A stretch of DNA of 64,000 bases from Jacaranda mimosifolia (GCA_018894105.1 CM032123.1:20623744-20687743), one strand, 5' to 3'; shown: positions 1 to 11,500, counted from the stretch's first letter. Notes: generated by a model not told the origin, from the letters alone. Numbers and translations are program-made.

Positions 1-1788
1 GGAACGCCACCTTTTTGGAAAAGGAATTTCTAAAGGATAGAAAAAGATGTTGTTGAACTTGGTGAAGTTCAAGATGATCATCAAATCCCACAAGTGGTAG
101 AAACAAATAAATATCAAAGAGCCTTACATACATCATCTGAAAAGGTTAGACCGAATCAAGAAACAACCTAAAGGGTTCAGATTTCTTCATGAGGTTGGCC
201 AATCGAATAATGATCCGAAGATCTATGAGGAAGCTATGTTGGATATAGACTCAGAACATTGGCTTGGTGCCATGAGATCCAAAATGTACTTCATGTGCTC
301 TAACAAAGTTTAGACTTTAGTAGATCCACCTAAGGGAATTGTTCCTATTGGTTGCAAGTGAATCCATAGGCAAAAGCTAAGAGTTAATGGAAAAGTAGTG
401 ACTTTAAAAGTGCAACTAGTGGAGGAAGGTTACACTCAAAGACCCAGTATTAATTTCAAGGAAACCTTTTCACCGGTCACAATGCCTAAGTCCATTCTGA
501 TCCTACTTGCCATAGCCGCATATTATGACTATGAGATATGACAAATGGATGTGAAAGTTGCTTTCATGAATGGAGATATTAAAGAAGAAATCTATATGGA
601 GCAACCACAAGGTTTTATATCCAAGGGGAGTGAGCACAAGGTTTGCTAACTCTAGAGATCCACTTATAGACTCAAACAAGCATCCCGAAGTTGGAACATA
701 CGTTTTGATAGAACAATCAAATCGTTTGGCTTTGTCAAAAAGGTGTATAAAGCTTGTGCGTACAAAAGGGTAGTATGAGTAGCATGCAATTTATTATGCT
801 TTATGTTGATGACAATCTTCTCATTCAGAATGAAAGAGAAATGTTAGATTGTACTAAAGCGTGGCTATCTACTCAATTCTCTATGAAGGGATTTGGGAGA
901 AAGCATCCTACGTATTAAGAATACGTATCTATAGAGATGATCTAGGACGTTGATGGGGCTATCCCAAACCCCGTATATTGACAAGATACTAAAGGGGTTT
1001 AGTATGGATTAATCCAAGAGGGGATTTCTTTCTATGGAACATGACATTCATCTCTCCAAGTCTATGGCCCTTAAGACTGACAACGAGAGACAAAGTATGT
1101 CCCACATACCTTATGCCTCTACCATTGGGAGTATAATGTATGCAGTTCAATGTACGAGATCAGATATGGCACACTCGCTAAGTGTTACAAGTAGGTTCCA
1201 ATCCAATCTTTATGAGAGTCACTGGATAGCCATTAAAGTAATTATTAAATACTTGAAAAGCCTTAAGGATTTAGTTTTAGTATACAATAATAGAGAATTG
1301 AAACTCGAGGGGTTTTCAGATTCAAGTTTCCAAGCTAATGTAGATGACCTAAAATCTACATCTAGATTCATATTTTACCTCAATGGTGCTGCAGTGAGTT
1401 GGAAAAATTCAAACAAAACACCACGGCCGACTCTACCATAGAGGTAGAATATATTATGGCTTCGGAAGCTGCAAAGGAAGCTGTTTTGATGAAAACTCCA
1501 TCCAAGAGTTGGATGTAGTGCCTAGCGTGCATGCACCCATGGTTATCTTTGGAAGACCACTTAGGACTTGAGCCAAGATCTCATTAGTGATCTAAACATA
1601 GTAAATGTATTATCACTTGGTATATGATATCAATTGATAGAGGTAATAACTGAGTGGATAAAGTTGCCTCAGAAGAGAATTTAGTAGAACCACTGTCTAA
1701 GCCCTTAAAAGTAAAAGGTCTTTGAAGGACATCTTGAGAAGATGGGTCTCAGAGCTATGGGGCATTGGCTTTAGGGCAAGTGAGAGAT
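1..1788 (+). pseudogene. Ty1/copia pol remnant of element 0 (integrase tail, RT, RNase H)
   Basis: The 3' part of a copia polyprotein gene; the left part lies outside the window. Bases 1-200 are the linker after integrase. About 205-930 match copia reverse transcriptase, with the peptides WLGAMRSKM, QMDVKVAFMNGD and EEIYMEQPQGF and the catalytic YVDD at 802-813. About 1020-1720 are the RNase H region. The intact product would copy element RNA into cDNA and degrade the RNA strand. The frame is destroyed: TGA replaces Trp at 359-361 and 539-541, TAG falls at about 312, and there are several frameshifts. A polypurine tract (about 1771-1788, TAGGGCAAGTGAGAGAT) directly precedes the LTR. Family assignment is firm. 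Confidence 0.9.
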
Positions 1789-3967
1789 TATTGGAGTAGT
1801 GCCCGGTAAGCCAATTGGATTGGCCTTTTAGTACTATTTCCTTGAAAAATAATCTAAATTGAATGATATTCCTTATATGGCCATCTTCATCTTTTGCTTT
1901 TTACTACTTCACTTACATTTGGATAAAGCCCTTAGATCACTCATGACTATGGGACTTGGTTTGGTGACCATTGAATCAGTCTCACACAGTCGGGATCTTA
2001 AATCTTCCAGGTCATAGGATCTCTTGAGATAGGATATCTAAGATTTTGATAGACTTGCACTAACGATGCATAAATCAAAAGTTGAATATTGCTCCATTCC
2101 ATCGGCAACCATATGAGATATGGGTCAATATTAGTAGGTACTTGTTAGAGAACAAGGTACAAAAGACCCATCGGGAGAATCCACTAGGCAATTGGAGTGG
2201 CAAGTCGATATCTAAGTTATCCGGCTTAAGTTAGTGCATACTATTAGTCCTTTGACTTGAGAATCCATGGTAACCTTGTGTTTGGTCCTTATGCTTTGGC
2301 TCTTCCTTGGTCACTTAGCGAACCTCTCGAGCTGAGGCCAGGCATGAGCTACTAAATATGGAGGTTTGTGAGATCAAAGATGTAATTTGACTCCTTGCTC
2401 TTGTGAAGGGCGAGTGTATCTCCTATGTGTTCTATAATGATCGATTCCAAGAAATCCTTGAGCAAGTGGTGTTACAGTTTGGAAAAAGGAGTTTTCAAAA
2501 GATGAGGTCATACAATGGAATCGAACACTGAGAATAGAGACAAAGTATCGAGGCTATTAGGGAGCCCACAAATATCTTGCCCTAGGCCTTTTTCGAGAGA
2601 GAGGAGACGAAAAGATCGTATTTGCATGGTAAGTGTAGAGTTACAATGGTTCTCCAAAAGCATTTATTTCGGCCAATTAGTTGGGCTCCATGGGCTTGAG
2701 GTTGGACATCGACCATAGAGATTGGGTACTCTTCAATTGATGATTAATTAGATTGAGTCAATTAGTTTAAAAGTGTTTTAAATTAAAATAAATATAAGAT
2801 ATTCAAAAGTCACAAGGAGTTGTGAGCTCATGGCCAATGAATGGTAGAACTTATTGGGTCACACACAAAATCCAATTTGCTTCCTAGTTAATGGAAGAAT
2901 TTTCTAAGTGTTAGAGAATTATTTCATGGGACTGGTTTTGAGGTATCCAATTTGAAGGTCAATTTTGGATTGATTAATTTAATGTTAAATTAATTAATTA
3001 ATTTAAGAATTTAAATTAAACCAATAATTATGGAGTTAACTTATAGAGTTAAGTTAACAAAATTAAGCTTGAGAGTTAGGCTTGTTTGACTTAAGAGTTA
3101 AGTTAAAGGTTAATTAATTAAATTAAAGAGAAAAATATTATTTTGGAGGAAAAATTCAAATGAAAGGTTCATTTGAGTTAGTATTTTAATTATTTTGAAA
3201 TTAGATTTTAAATGTAATTGAAATGCAAACAAATTCAAATAAGATTTGGATTTGAATTTGCCACCATGGCAAGGCAAATATCCACACTCCCTGAGGAAAG
3301 TGTGATGCCACCTTGGCATCACACCATCCTTCCTCTATATATAGATATAGAGATGAGAGGATTGACTATATGCATTTTATGCACAATTGGTGTGAAGATA
3401 GAATATTTCACATTTCCCTCTAGAACGCTCTCCAAGTTTGCATCATGTGTTGAAGCTTTGCTTTCATTCTTTTTCTCCAACCTCAAATCAGCCTCCACCA
3501 TTCTTTTTCTCCTCTCTTACTCCAGCTAAAAAGTGAGGAGAAATTGGAAGTTCAATAGGTGTGTGGATCATCACAATAGAGGCAAAACACTTAGTTTGTT
3601 AGCTTTGGAGATCTACTGAAACAGAGCAGCAATTTGACTATTTTTTTTCAGGAGATCCAAAAGGTGTTTTGATCCAAGTTTTTCATAGTATATTCTTCAA
3701 TGTGTTGAAAGGATACAGGAATTTTTGGTAATTTTTGGAGATGTTTAACCGAGGAAAAACTTGCTTTCTTACTGCTACACCGCTATCTGGAAAATTTTGG
3801 ATTGGTGAAGAGTTCACCATTTTCTCCTTCGAAATTTGACATTCAAGGCAACACTCTACCTAAATCTGAATCCCTAGCATGATTAGATCCTTGTTAGCTT
3901 GTAAAGCTCTAGTTTATTTAGGCTTTTGAAGTTTTATTATTGGATCCTAGTGCATTACTTGTCTTCA
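1789..3967 (+). mobile_element. 3' LTR of copia element 0
   Basis: Starts immediately after the polypurine tract at TATTGGAGTAGTGCC (a decayed form of the family start TGTTGGAATAGTGCC) and ends in TCTTCA at 3967, the family end. Length is about 2.18 kb. It contains U3 hairpins, a TATA box and the family's AT-rich palindrome. After the end the sequence turns at once into a reversed LTR of the same family, so element 0 probably inserted into an older, opposite LTR copy. Confidence 0.88.
3300..3344 (+). promoter_or_regulatory. LTR core promoter: inverted repeat plus TATA box (element 0)
   Basis: Perfect 11-bp inverted repeat GTGTGATGCCA / TGGCATCACAC (3300-3310 and 3314-3324) with a CCT spacer, followed 11 bp later by CTATATATAG at 3335-3344. 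The arrangement recurs in most LTRs of the window. The TATA role is inferred from position and sequence. Confidence 0.65.
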
Positions 3968-4663
3968 AGTAGGAATTTTCTAACACTTAGAAAATTCCCT
4001 TCATCAAATAGAGTTTCCTATTGGCTATTGTGTGTGACCCATTAGGTTCTACCATTCCTTGGACATGGGCTCACAACTCTTGTGATATTTTAGAATATTG
4101 AAATATTCACATTAGTTTAAACTCCTTTAAATTAACAACTCAATTCAAGTAATCTCCATTAATTGAAGATTACCCAATCTCCATGGTCGATGTCCAACCT
4201 CAAGCCCATGGAACCCAACTAATTGGCTAAAATGAATATGCTCTTGGTGAACCATTCTAGCTCTATGCTTTCCATGAAAATAAGTTCCTTCCGTCTCCTA
4301 TCTCTCGAAAAAAGCTCAGGGCAAGATATTTGTTGGCTCTTTAATAGCCCCAGTAGCTATATTTCAATTCCTAATGTTCGATTCCCCTTTTGTGACCTCA
4401 TCTTTGCAAAAATCCTTTTCCAAACTTTCATATTACCTTGCGTAAGGATTTTGTGGAGTCTATTATTATAGAATATATTGGAGATGCACTTGTCCTTCAC
4501 AACGACAAGGAGATGGATCATATCTTAGATCTCACAAACCTCCATGCCTAAGAAGCTCATACCCAAGTACAATTCGGATGACCCATAGAGTGGTCAATAA
4601 AGTGTTAAAGTATGAGAATGTAAACACAAGGTTACCATGGATTCTCAAGTCTAAGGACTAATT
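3968..4663 (-). mobile_element. Reversed copia LTR fragment
   Basis: Reads as the reverse complement of the middle of the family LTR: the block around the phrases for 'hidden' LTR landmarks such as GTGTGTGACCCATTAGG, the Trp-less region near TCCATGGTCGATGTCCAACC, and the end GGACTAATT. It is bounded on the left by the 3' end of element 0 and on the right by the 5' LTR of A. It is therefore the visible middle of an older LTR into which both may have inserted. Its continuation after A was not found in the window. Confidence 0.8.
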
Positions 4664-6890
4664 TGTTGGAATAGTACCCCGGAGCTAATAAGATCAGCAT
4701 GTAAACTATTTCACTAGTGATACAATCTTAATTGAATGATATTCTTTATAAATAGACATCTTCATCTTATGCTTATGTTTCTTCACTGGCATTTGGTTGA
4801 AGCCCTTAGATCACACAAGACTATGGGACTTAGTCACACACTAGGTGGTGATCATGGAATAAGTCTGACACGGTCGTGATCTTAAATATCCCAAGTCACA
4901 GAATCTTATGAGATAGGGCATCTAAGATTCGGATAGACTTGCACTAATAATGCATTAATCCAAGGGTTGGATGTTGCTCTGTTCCATGAGCAAACCATAA
5001 GAGATATGGGTGCATGTTAGTGGGTGCTTGTTAGAGAATAAGGTACTGAAGGCTTGTCCGGAGAATCCACTAGGTAGCCATAGTGGCAAGTCAACAGTGG
5101 CAAGTCGACAATGGCAAGTTCTCCAGCATATGTTAGTACATATAATTAGTCCTTTGTATTGAGGATCCATTGTAACCTCGTGTTTAGGTCCTCATACTTT
5201 GACTCATCCCTAGTCACCTAGCATGCTGTTTGGGTTGTGATTGGGTATGAGTTACTTAGACATCGAGATTTATGAGATCCTAGATGGGATTTGACTCTTC
5301 ATCATTGTGAAGGGTTAGTGCATCTCCTATGTGTTCTATGATGATTGCTTCTAAAGAGTCCTTAGCCAAGGCAGTATGATAATTTGGAGAAAGAGTTTTT
5401 GCAAAGATGAGGTCATAAACCAAAATCGAATATTGAGAATAGATGCATAGTATCGAGTCTATTAGGGAGCCAACAAATATCTTGCCCCAGGTTTCTTTCA
5501 TATAGATAAGAGACGGAAGAATCGTATTTGCATGGTACGTGTAAAGCTAGAATGGTTAACTAAAAGCATTTATTCGGCCAATTGTTGGGCTCCATGGGCT
5601 TGAGGTTGGACATCGACCATAGAGATTGGGTACTCATCAATTAATAGAGATTGATTAAATTGAGTCAATTAGTTTAAAGAAGTTTAAACTAATATAAATA
5701 TTTGATATTCTAAACTCACATGAGTTGTGAGCCCATGTCCAATGAACGGTAGAATCTAATGGGTTACACACAAATGCCAATTGGAAATCCTACTTGATGA
5801 AGGGAATTTTTAGTCATTTTGGCTTGATCAATTTATTTATTAAATTGATCTAATTAATTTAAAGAGTTAAATTAAAACCAATTAAATTAAGTGTTAATTT
5901 AATATGGTGCCACATGACTAACAATTGATCAAGTTAACTTAAAGAGTTAAGTTAACAATTACTAACTTAAAGAGTTAAGTTAGCGGAATCAAAAGTTAAG
6001 TCAAAGTTGAATTAAATTAAAGTGTCTAATTTAATTAAAGTAAAGAAATAATGTTGGAGAGAAAATTTAAATGAAGAGTTCATTTGGTGGAATTAGAATT
6101 TATTTGGATGGCATTTCATAAGATGAAATGAAGACACCAAATGAAATTCAAATTCACAAGAAATTCACATGTAACTTGCAACTTGCTTGCAAGTTGGCAT
6201 GACATGTGGCGCCCCCTTCTTGTGGGAGGTGTGATGCCACCTTGGCATCACACCATCCTTCCTCTACATATAGACGTACAGAGGGGTGGCCAACACATGT
6301 ATTTTGCAAGCATCAAGATCTAATTGTTAGACCCAAAGTTTTCCTCCAATTCTGTGATTCTCATATGAGTTGAGGCTTCACACCTTCTTCACCTTTCACC
6401 CTCATTTTTCAGCCTTCATCATCCTCTTGCTTTCTTCTTAGTTTTCTAGTTGAACTAGGAAGAAAAGGATTGTCCATTGGTGTGTGGACTTTCACATTAG
6501 AGGCAAGACATTTGGATTGCTTGTTTTTGGTGATCCTCTATTATAGTAGTGACTTTTTGGACTCTATTCGCTACCTTTCCAGAATTGTTTGGTGCTGATT
6601 TTTTTGTTGGACATTATCCAAGGAGTTGGAAAATTGTTGGTCTAGATCTGGCTCAAATTCGAGGTGATTTGCTTGGTCAAAAATTGATCAAACCCTGCTA
6701 CGCCAGAAGCAGTCTGCTTTTAGGAAAGGAAGCACATCTTCAAGTCTTGTTTGGATTTTTCTTGAGAGGTAATTATCTGACCTTGATACATTTTACAGGC
6801 ATGAATTTAGATTCTTGTGGAGGTGTAATTCAAGTTAATTTTCAGTTTTCAAATGTTTAAAATTAGACCCTTGGCTTATATTGTCTTCTA
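4664..6890 (+). mobile_element. 5' LTR of copia element A
   Basis: Begins TGTTGGAATAGTACCCC and ends TCTTCTA just before a methionine-tRNA primer binding site. Length is about 2.23 kb, long for copia elements. It interrupts a reversed LTR at GGACTAATT, and TAATT at 4659-4663 may be half of a 5-bp target duplication. The matching half was not seen because the 3' end of A is lost. Confidence 0.9.
6228..6274 (+). promoter_or_regulatory. LTR inverted repeat and decayed TATA region (element A)
   Basis: Perfect 12-bp inverted repeat GGTGTGATGCCA / TGGCATCACACC with a 3-nt spacer at 6228-6254. The TATA position (about 6261-6274, CTCTACATATAGACG) has decayed relative to other copies. Confidence 0.6.
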
Positions 6891-6892
6891 AA

Positions 6893-6904
6893 TGGTATCG
6901 GAGC
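6893..6904 (+). promoter_or_regulatory. Primer binding site (initiator Met tRNA), element A
   Basis: TGGTATCGGAGC matches the plant copia primer site TGGTATCAGAGC, complementary to the 3' end of initiator methionine tRNA, with one G for A change. It lies two bases after the 5' LTR, as expected for starting minus-strand DNA synthesis. Confidence 0.85.
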
Positions 6905-8882
6905 CTTAATTCATGCTATAATTTGGATTTTCTTTTGATTGATTCATATGATGCATTGATCTAGATCTTCAAATACTTGATCTATATGATGGATTGGAGT
7001 GTTTGAATGATGATGCTTGTGACTCCTTTAATGATGAATAAATATTATGCAAATATGTATTTTTATTGTTAATTCATATGTTAGTGTAATTTGATTCATA
7101 ATTAGTTAATCTTACATTTTGATTTGGCATTGGATGATGTTATATGTTGATATAGCATTTTAAACCTGGCCTGTAGCTATTTTGGTCATTTTGGATCCAA
7201 TTGGATTAGATTTCATTGGAAATTTTTGCAAGAATGTGATTCTCACTTAAACTTAATTTTTGAAGCATGTTTGAACACTTAAAATTTCAGTTTTAAAAGG
7301 TGTTTTAGATATGAAATTTCATCTATATTGTGTGATTTAATGTTTAGAAGGTGTTCTAAAATTTTTAGTGCACAAAAGTTGAGCTAAAATTGAGATAACT
7401 CGAACTATACAACAAAATAGGGCTACTGCCGAGCGCTGGCTGGGCATTGTGCGCACAACGCCAGGCCGCTCACCCAGCATGGGCAGCAACACTCGATTTT
7501 GGTGTTGGTGAGTTTTTACTCATTTTTTTGGCTCCTTTAAGTGGCTGAAGTTGTATTATTTCACACATAATAGATGCACAAATGTTATGCAAGTTCTCAA
7601 AATTATGTTGGAAATTTTTTTAATGCTTTTTAAATCTTGTTAAAGTTAATCTTCAATTATTGTAAAAATAGGATGCATAAATGTTATGCTTGTTTTTGCT
7701 TACCCAATTAATTGTTTATATGATAAGCATTTAAATGTTGGAATTGAATGTCAATTCCTGATTTATTTATTATTCATTTAATTGTTGAATGGATGATGAA
7801 TGAATGAATAGGATGATAATGAGCCTTTAATATTAATTTTATTAGTTTCAAGTTGTTGAAAAGTGTTGTATTAGCCTTGCATGTCTCTAAATTCTATCTT
7901 GTAAATGTTATAAGAGTAGAATCACTAGAAGTGAGAATTTCTTTCTCATATAATTATTACAAGGAGCAAAGAAGATCATTGGGGGCATGAAGACCTATAA
8001 ATATATGGGGATCCATATTTGTAATAGTCAGATTTAATCAACCTACTTAAAATCAACTAAGTGGTGCACCTAGGCTCTAAAGTGCATCACTTGGTTAGGC
8101 TCCTGGTCACCCATCCTAGAAGTATGCTAGGCACATTTACTTATTTATGCTTTTCATATCCTATTGATGCATGTGATGCATGGATTAGGATATAGAACAC
8201 CTAAATAAGGAGATAAAATTGGTGAGATCTCGGTAAGCAAGTTAAAATCCCTCAACTTAGAATGTCTAAGTGCTTCAAAATATTAAGTCAAAATGGATAA
8301 AAATTAAAAGGAGTTTTAATTAATCCATGCCTTTTACCAACAGTGTACGCCATGATGATGCTACCGATTTTATGCGACGGCACTTGGTCATAGGTGTCAA
8401 ACTTAGGAGGAAAGTTGTGAGCATATATTTAGCATATGATGTACCTTTGAATTGAGGCTTCCCATACATTGGCACTTGGTCGTGGGGGATGTCGTGGAGT
8501 GGTCTTGAATCAAAGTTTGATTAGTAGGTCCGACTTAACACTTAGTAATGTATATGTCGCACGAGTCGTGGGTCTAAATGAAAAGTGAGGCAAAATTTAT
8601 CAAAAGTTACATATGACACAATTTGCAAAAGTTGCTTACCTTACGAGTGTTTGTGGATGGCACTCGGTCACGGAGGTCCATTTACAAGTCCATAGGGTCT
8701 TGATTCTTAGCAGGAAATATAATTTTTTGAATTCTTCTAGAGGATCAAGGATTTGATAAAATAGTGAGAGAAAAATATGGTTGAAAGACCATAAACATAT
8801 TTTTAAATATCAATATTCAATCACATGCTTATATTCTTTATTATCGATTTTTTGTAGATTTTTAAAATCCTCAAAACTCAAA
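6905..8882 (+). other. Untranslated leader of element A
   Basis: About 2 kb between the primer site and the gag start, AT-rich and without a credible reading frame. Three parts stand out. A GC-rich island at 7428-7490 can fold into a hairpin. The section 7690-8170 is conserved with F and G. The section 8300-8700 holds four copies of a GGCACTYGGTCRYGGGG-like cassette (8379-8394, 8471-8488, 8558-8572, 8659-8676). Leaders of this length are known in several plant copia lineages. Packaging or translation roles are inference. Confidence 0.8.
7431..7471 (+). promoter_or_regulatory. GC-rich leader hairpin with self-complementary loop (element A)
   Basis: GAGCGCTGGC (7431-7440) pairs with GCCAG (7460-7464) and CGCTC (7467-7471), leaving a 2-nt GC bulge. 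The loop contains the 12-nt palindrome TTGTGCGCACAA (7447-7458). A palindrome in a leader hairpin loop resembles retroviral dimerization sites. The structure is visible, the role is not proven. G and F have hairpins at the same leader place. Confidence 0.45.
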
Positions 8883-9715
8883 ATGGCTAAGAATCAGGTC
8901 ACAATCATTTTGAAGACCAACAAATTCACTGGGCCTAATTTTCATGATTATTTGAGAAACCTCAAAATAGTGCTTGACTCCAAAAAGTGGACTTATGTAC
9001 TTGATCAAAGTTTGCTGGAAACCATTGGTGATGATGCCACCAATAAGGCACGTGAATTGTTCACGAAGTTTGTGGATGATGATCTACAAACAAGATGCCT
9101 CATGATGGCAACTATGTGTAATGAGTTGCAAAAGACTCATGAGCATACGAAGCATACAAGTGAGATCAATGCACACCTATAAGAGTTGTATGTTGTCTAA
9201 ACTAGACACAAACATTTCACTTTATGTAGGGAGCTCTTTAGAAGTAAAATGACTGAGGGCATGGTATCTGTGGCCATGAGCTCAAAATGATGGAGCTTAT
9301 TACAAAACTTGGTCAACTTGACGTGATAATGGACAATGACCTCTACATGGATTTGATCCTACAGTCATTGCCAAGTTCATTCGACTAGTTCATTATGAAC
9401 TTTAACATGTCCAAGAAAGTAGTGACGATTAATGAATTAGTGAACATGTTGGTTACTGCTGAGCGACAATGAAAAAAGACAAGCCTCTTATGCTTGCATC
9501 CTCCTCCAAGTCTAAGGGCCTTAGGGGTCCTAAAAAAGAGGATAAGAAAAAGAAAAGTTATTCTTTGAAAGGTTTAAGGGGAGTTAAGAAGAAAAAAGAG
9601 GCTAAAATCGATGCTATATGTTTCCATTATCGTGACAAAGGGTATTGGAGAAGAAACGCAAAGCTTATCTTGCAACACTTGAGAAGGGTATGTACTTTGT
9701 TGAAGTGCACTTGAT
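8883..9715 (+). pseudogene. Ty1/copia gag remnant, element A
   Basis: Capsid (UBN2-type gag) reading. It starts at the ATG at 8883 (MAKNQVT), followed by TNKFTGPNFHDYLRNLKIVLDS, TYVLDQ and DDLQTRCLMMATM. A stop at 9180-9182 and a TAG in the FD-FIMNF motif near 9390 break it. The zinc knuckle near 9624-9665 reads CFHYRDKGYWRRNAK: the first Cys is kept, but the second Cys and the His are Tyr and the last Cys is Ala. A lysine-rich stretch precedes the knuckle. Intact gag would assemble the virus-like particle and package element RNA. The family call is firm; the protein is non-functional. Confidence 0.85.
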
Positions 9716-11500
9716 GACTAATTCTTCCTCGTGGATATTTGATATCGCATGTGGTTCTCACCTTTGTAATTCGTTACAGGGGATGTAAAGAAGCAAGAGT
9801 CCCAATGAAGGGGATATGATCTTCCACCTAGAAAATGGAGCAAGAGTTGTTACCATGGTCCAAGATGTTATCAAATTAGACTTAGGGAATTCTATAATTG
9901 TACTTGATTCATGTTTCTATGTACCCAATCTTATGAAGAATATAATTTCAATTCCCGTTTTGGATAATGAATGATATGATTTTTCTATATCTAATGGGAA
10001 ATTGAAGGCATTAAAGAACAGTTCTTTAATTGCACAAGGTACATTAAATATCGAATTGTACGTTTTAGATTCTCAAACATCATTGATGTATATTTAATCA
10101 AGTAAAATAAAGTTAAATATCCAAGAAGATGTCATTCTTTAGCATGCAAGACTTGGGCATATCTCCAGAAATAGGATGAACAAGTTAGAAGGTCTTAAGT
10201 ACTGAAAGTTAGTGGCATTGAGGAACTCTTTGCTTGTGAGTATTGTTTAAAGAGAAAAATGACCAAGGCTCCTGTTGTAGGACAATCGGAACGAGCCACT
10301 AGTCCTTTGGATTTAGTCCATACGGACGTATGTGGCCCACTAATAGGGTGTTTGGTTTTATTGCCAAGACCTATTTCCATTTTCAACTGTTTCAAAAATT
10401 TGGAAAGGTAGTTATAATTTTGAAATGGAAATGAAAATGTGTTTGGATGAATTGTTGGAAAGTAATTATTAAAGTATGTATATTGTTGCAAAGATAGTTC
10501 ATTTATATTTTTTTATGTTTAAGAAGATTTATTTTTTAAAAATATATGTATATTTTATTAATTTTAAAATGATAGTGGATACTTTATGTCAAATCAAATT
10601 TGAATTTAATTGATGTGATAATAGGATAACATAGTAGGTTTAGAAAGAGTTTGAAAATGAAAACAGGAATAGGTTGAGATAAAATATGGAAAAAGTGATA
10701 GTTTTTAATTTTTATTTCTAGATGAAAATGAAAAGGGGTTATGGAAATAAAACCAAATACCCCGTAAGAGTTAGTACGCGAGAAGGCTATTGTTACTTCA
10801 TTACCTTCATTGATGATCACACACGGTACGAACATGTGTATCTTATGAAGTACAAGTCCGAAGCCTTTGAAAAGTTCAAAGATTATAGGTATGAAGTAGA
10901 AAAGCAAAAATGACTTAGTATGAAAGCTCTTCAATTGGATTAAGGAGGAGAATACTTAAGTACCAAATTCTTAGATTACCTAAAAGAGAATGGGATTCTC
11001 TCTCAATAGACTCCACCCGGCACACCCCAACACAATGGAGTGGCTAAGAAGAGAAACCATACTTTGTTGGGCATGGTACGTTCCATGATGAGCTTCTTCG
11101 ATGTGCCTATATCCTTTTAGGGATACGCCTTAGAAACAATGGTGAGGCTATTAAATGTAATACCCTCAAAGTCTGCCCCAAAGACACCACATGAGATGTG
11201 GTATGGTAAAGCATCCTTGTACCATTATCTAAAGGTTTGCTTACTTTGAGTAGTTAGTGGGAGACAAGTTAGATAGTCGATCCTCTTTGTGCTAGTTTGT
11301 GGGATACTCTAGATAGTCTATAAGTTATTATTTCTATGATCCCTCGGAACAAAAAATATTTGTCTTGAGGAACGCCACGTTTTTGGGAAAAGGAATTTCT
11401 ATTGGATAGAAAAGATGTTATTGAACTCGATGAAGTTCAAGATGATCATCAAATTCCACAGGTGGTGGAAACAAGTAGTAAGCCTTAAACACAACCTTTA
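9716..11500 (+). pseudogene. Ty1/copia protease-integrase remnant, element A
   Basis: Protease region at about 9720-10090, with the active-site stretch WIFDIACGSHLC (family form D-T-A/T-C-G-S-H). The pre-integrase zinc region is at about 10140-10260. The integrase core resumes after a MITE at 10765 with GYCYFITFIDDHTRYEHVYLM and then PGTPQHNGVAKKRNH near 11020-11060. The linker to RT ends near 11500. The product would process the polyprotein and join cDNA to the chromosome. A 421-bp transposon (10344-10764) splits the integrase, and there are many stops and frameshifts. Confidence 0.85.
10344..10764. mobile_element. PIF/Harbinger (Tourist-like) MITE
   Basis: 421-bp AT-rich insertion in the integrase frame of element A. 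Ends are inverted: GGGTGTTTGGTTTTATTGCCA on the left against the complement of the right end, GGGGTATTTGGTTTTATTTCC, with few mismatches. TAA directly flanks both sides (10341-10343 and 10765-10767), and removing the insert plus one TAA restores the copia integrase sequence. A 3-bp TAA/TTA duplication and GGGTGTTTGGTT-type ends are hallmarks of Tourist/Harbinger MITEs. It carries no transposase. Confidence 0.85.

Noticed and set aside
6549..6860. 103-codon + frame in LTR A
   Set aside because: It is inside a non-coding LTR and is not preserved in the LTR at 21878 or in other copies.
10584..10934. 116-codon - frame
   Set aside because: It spans the MITE and antisense copia integrase; no coherent protein.
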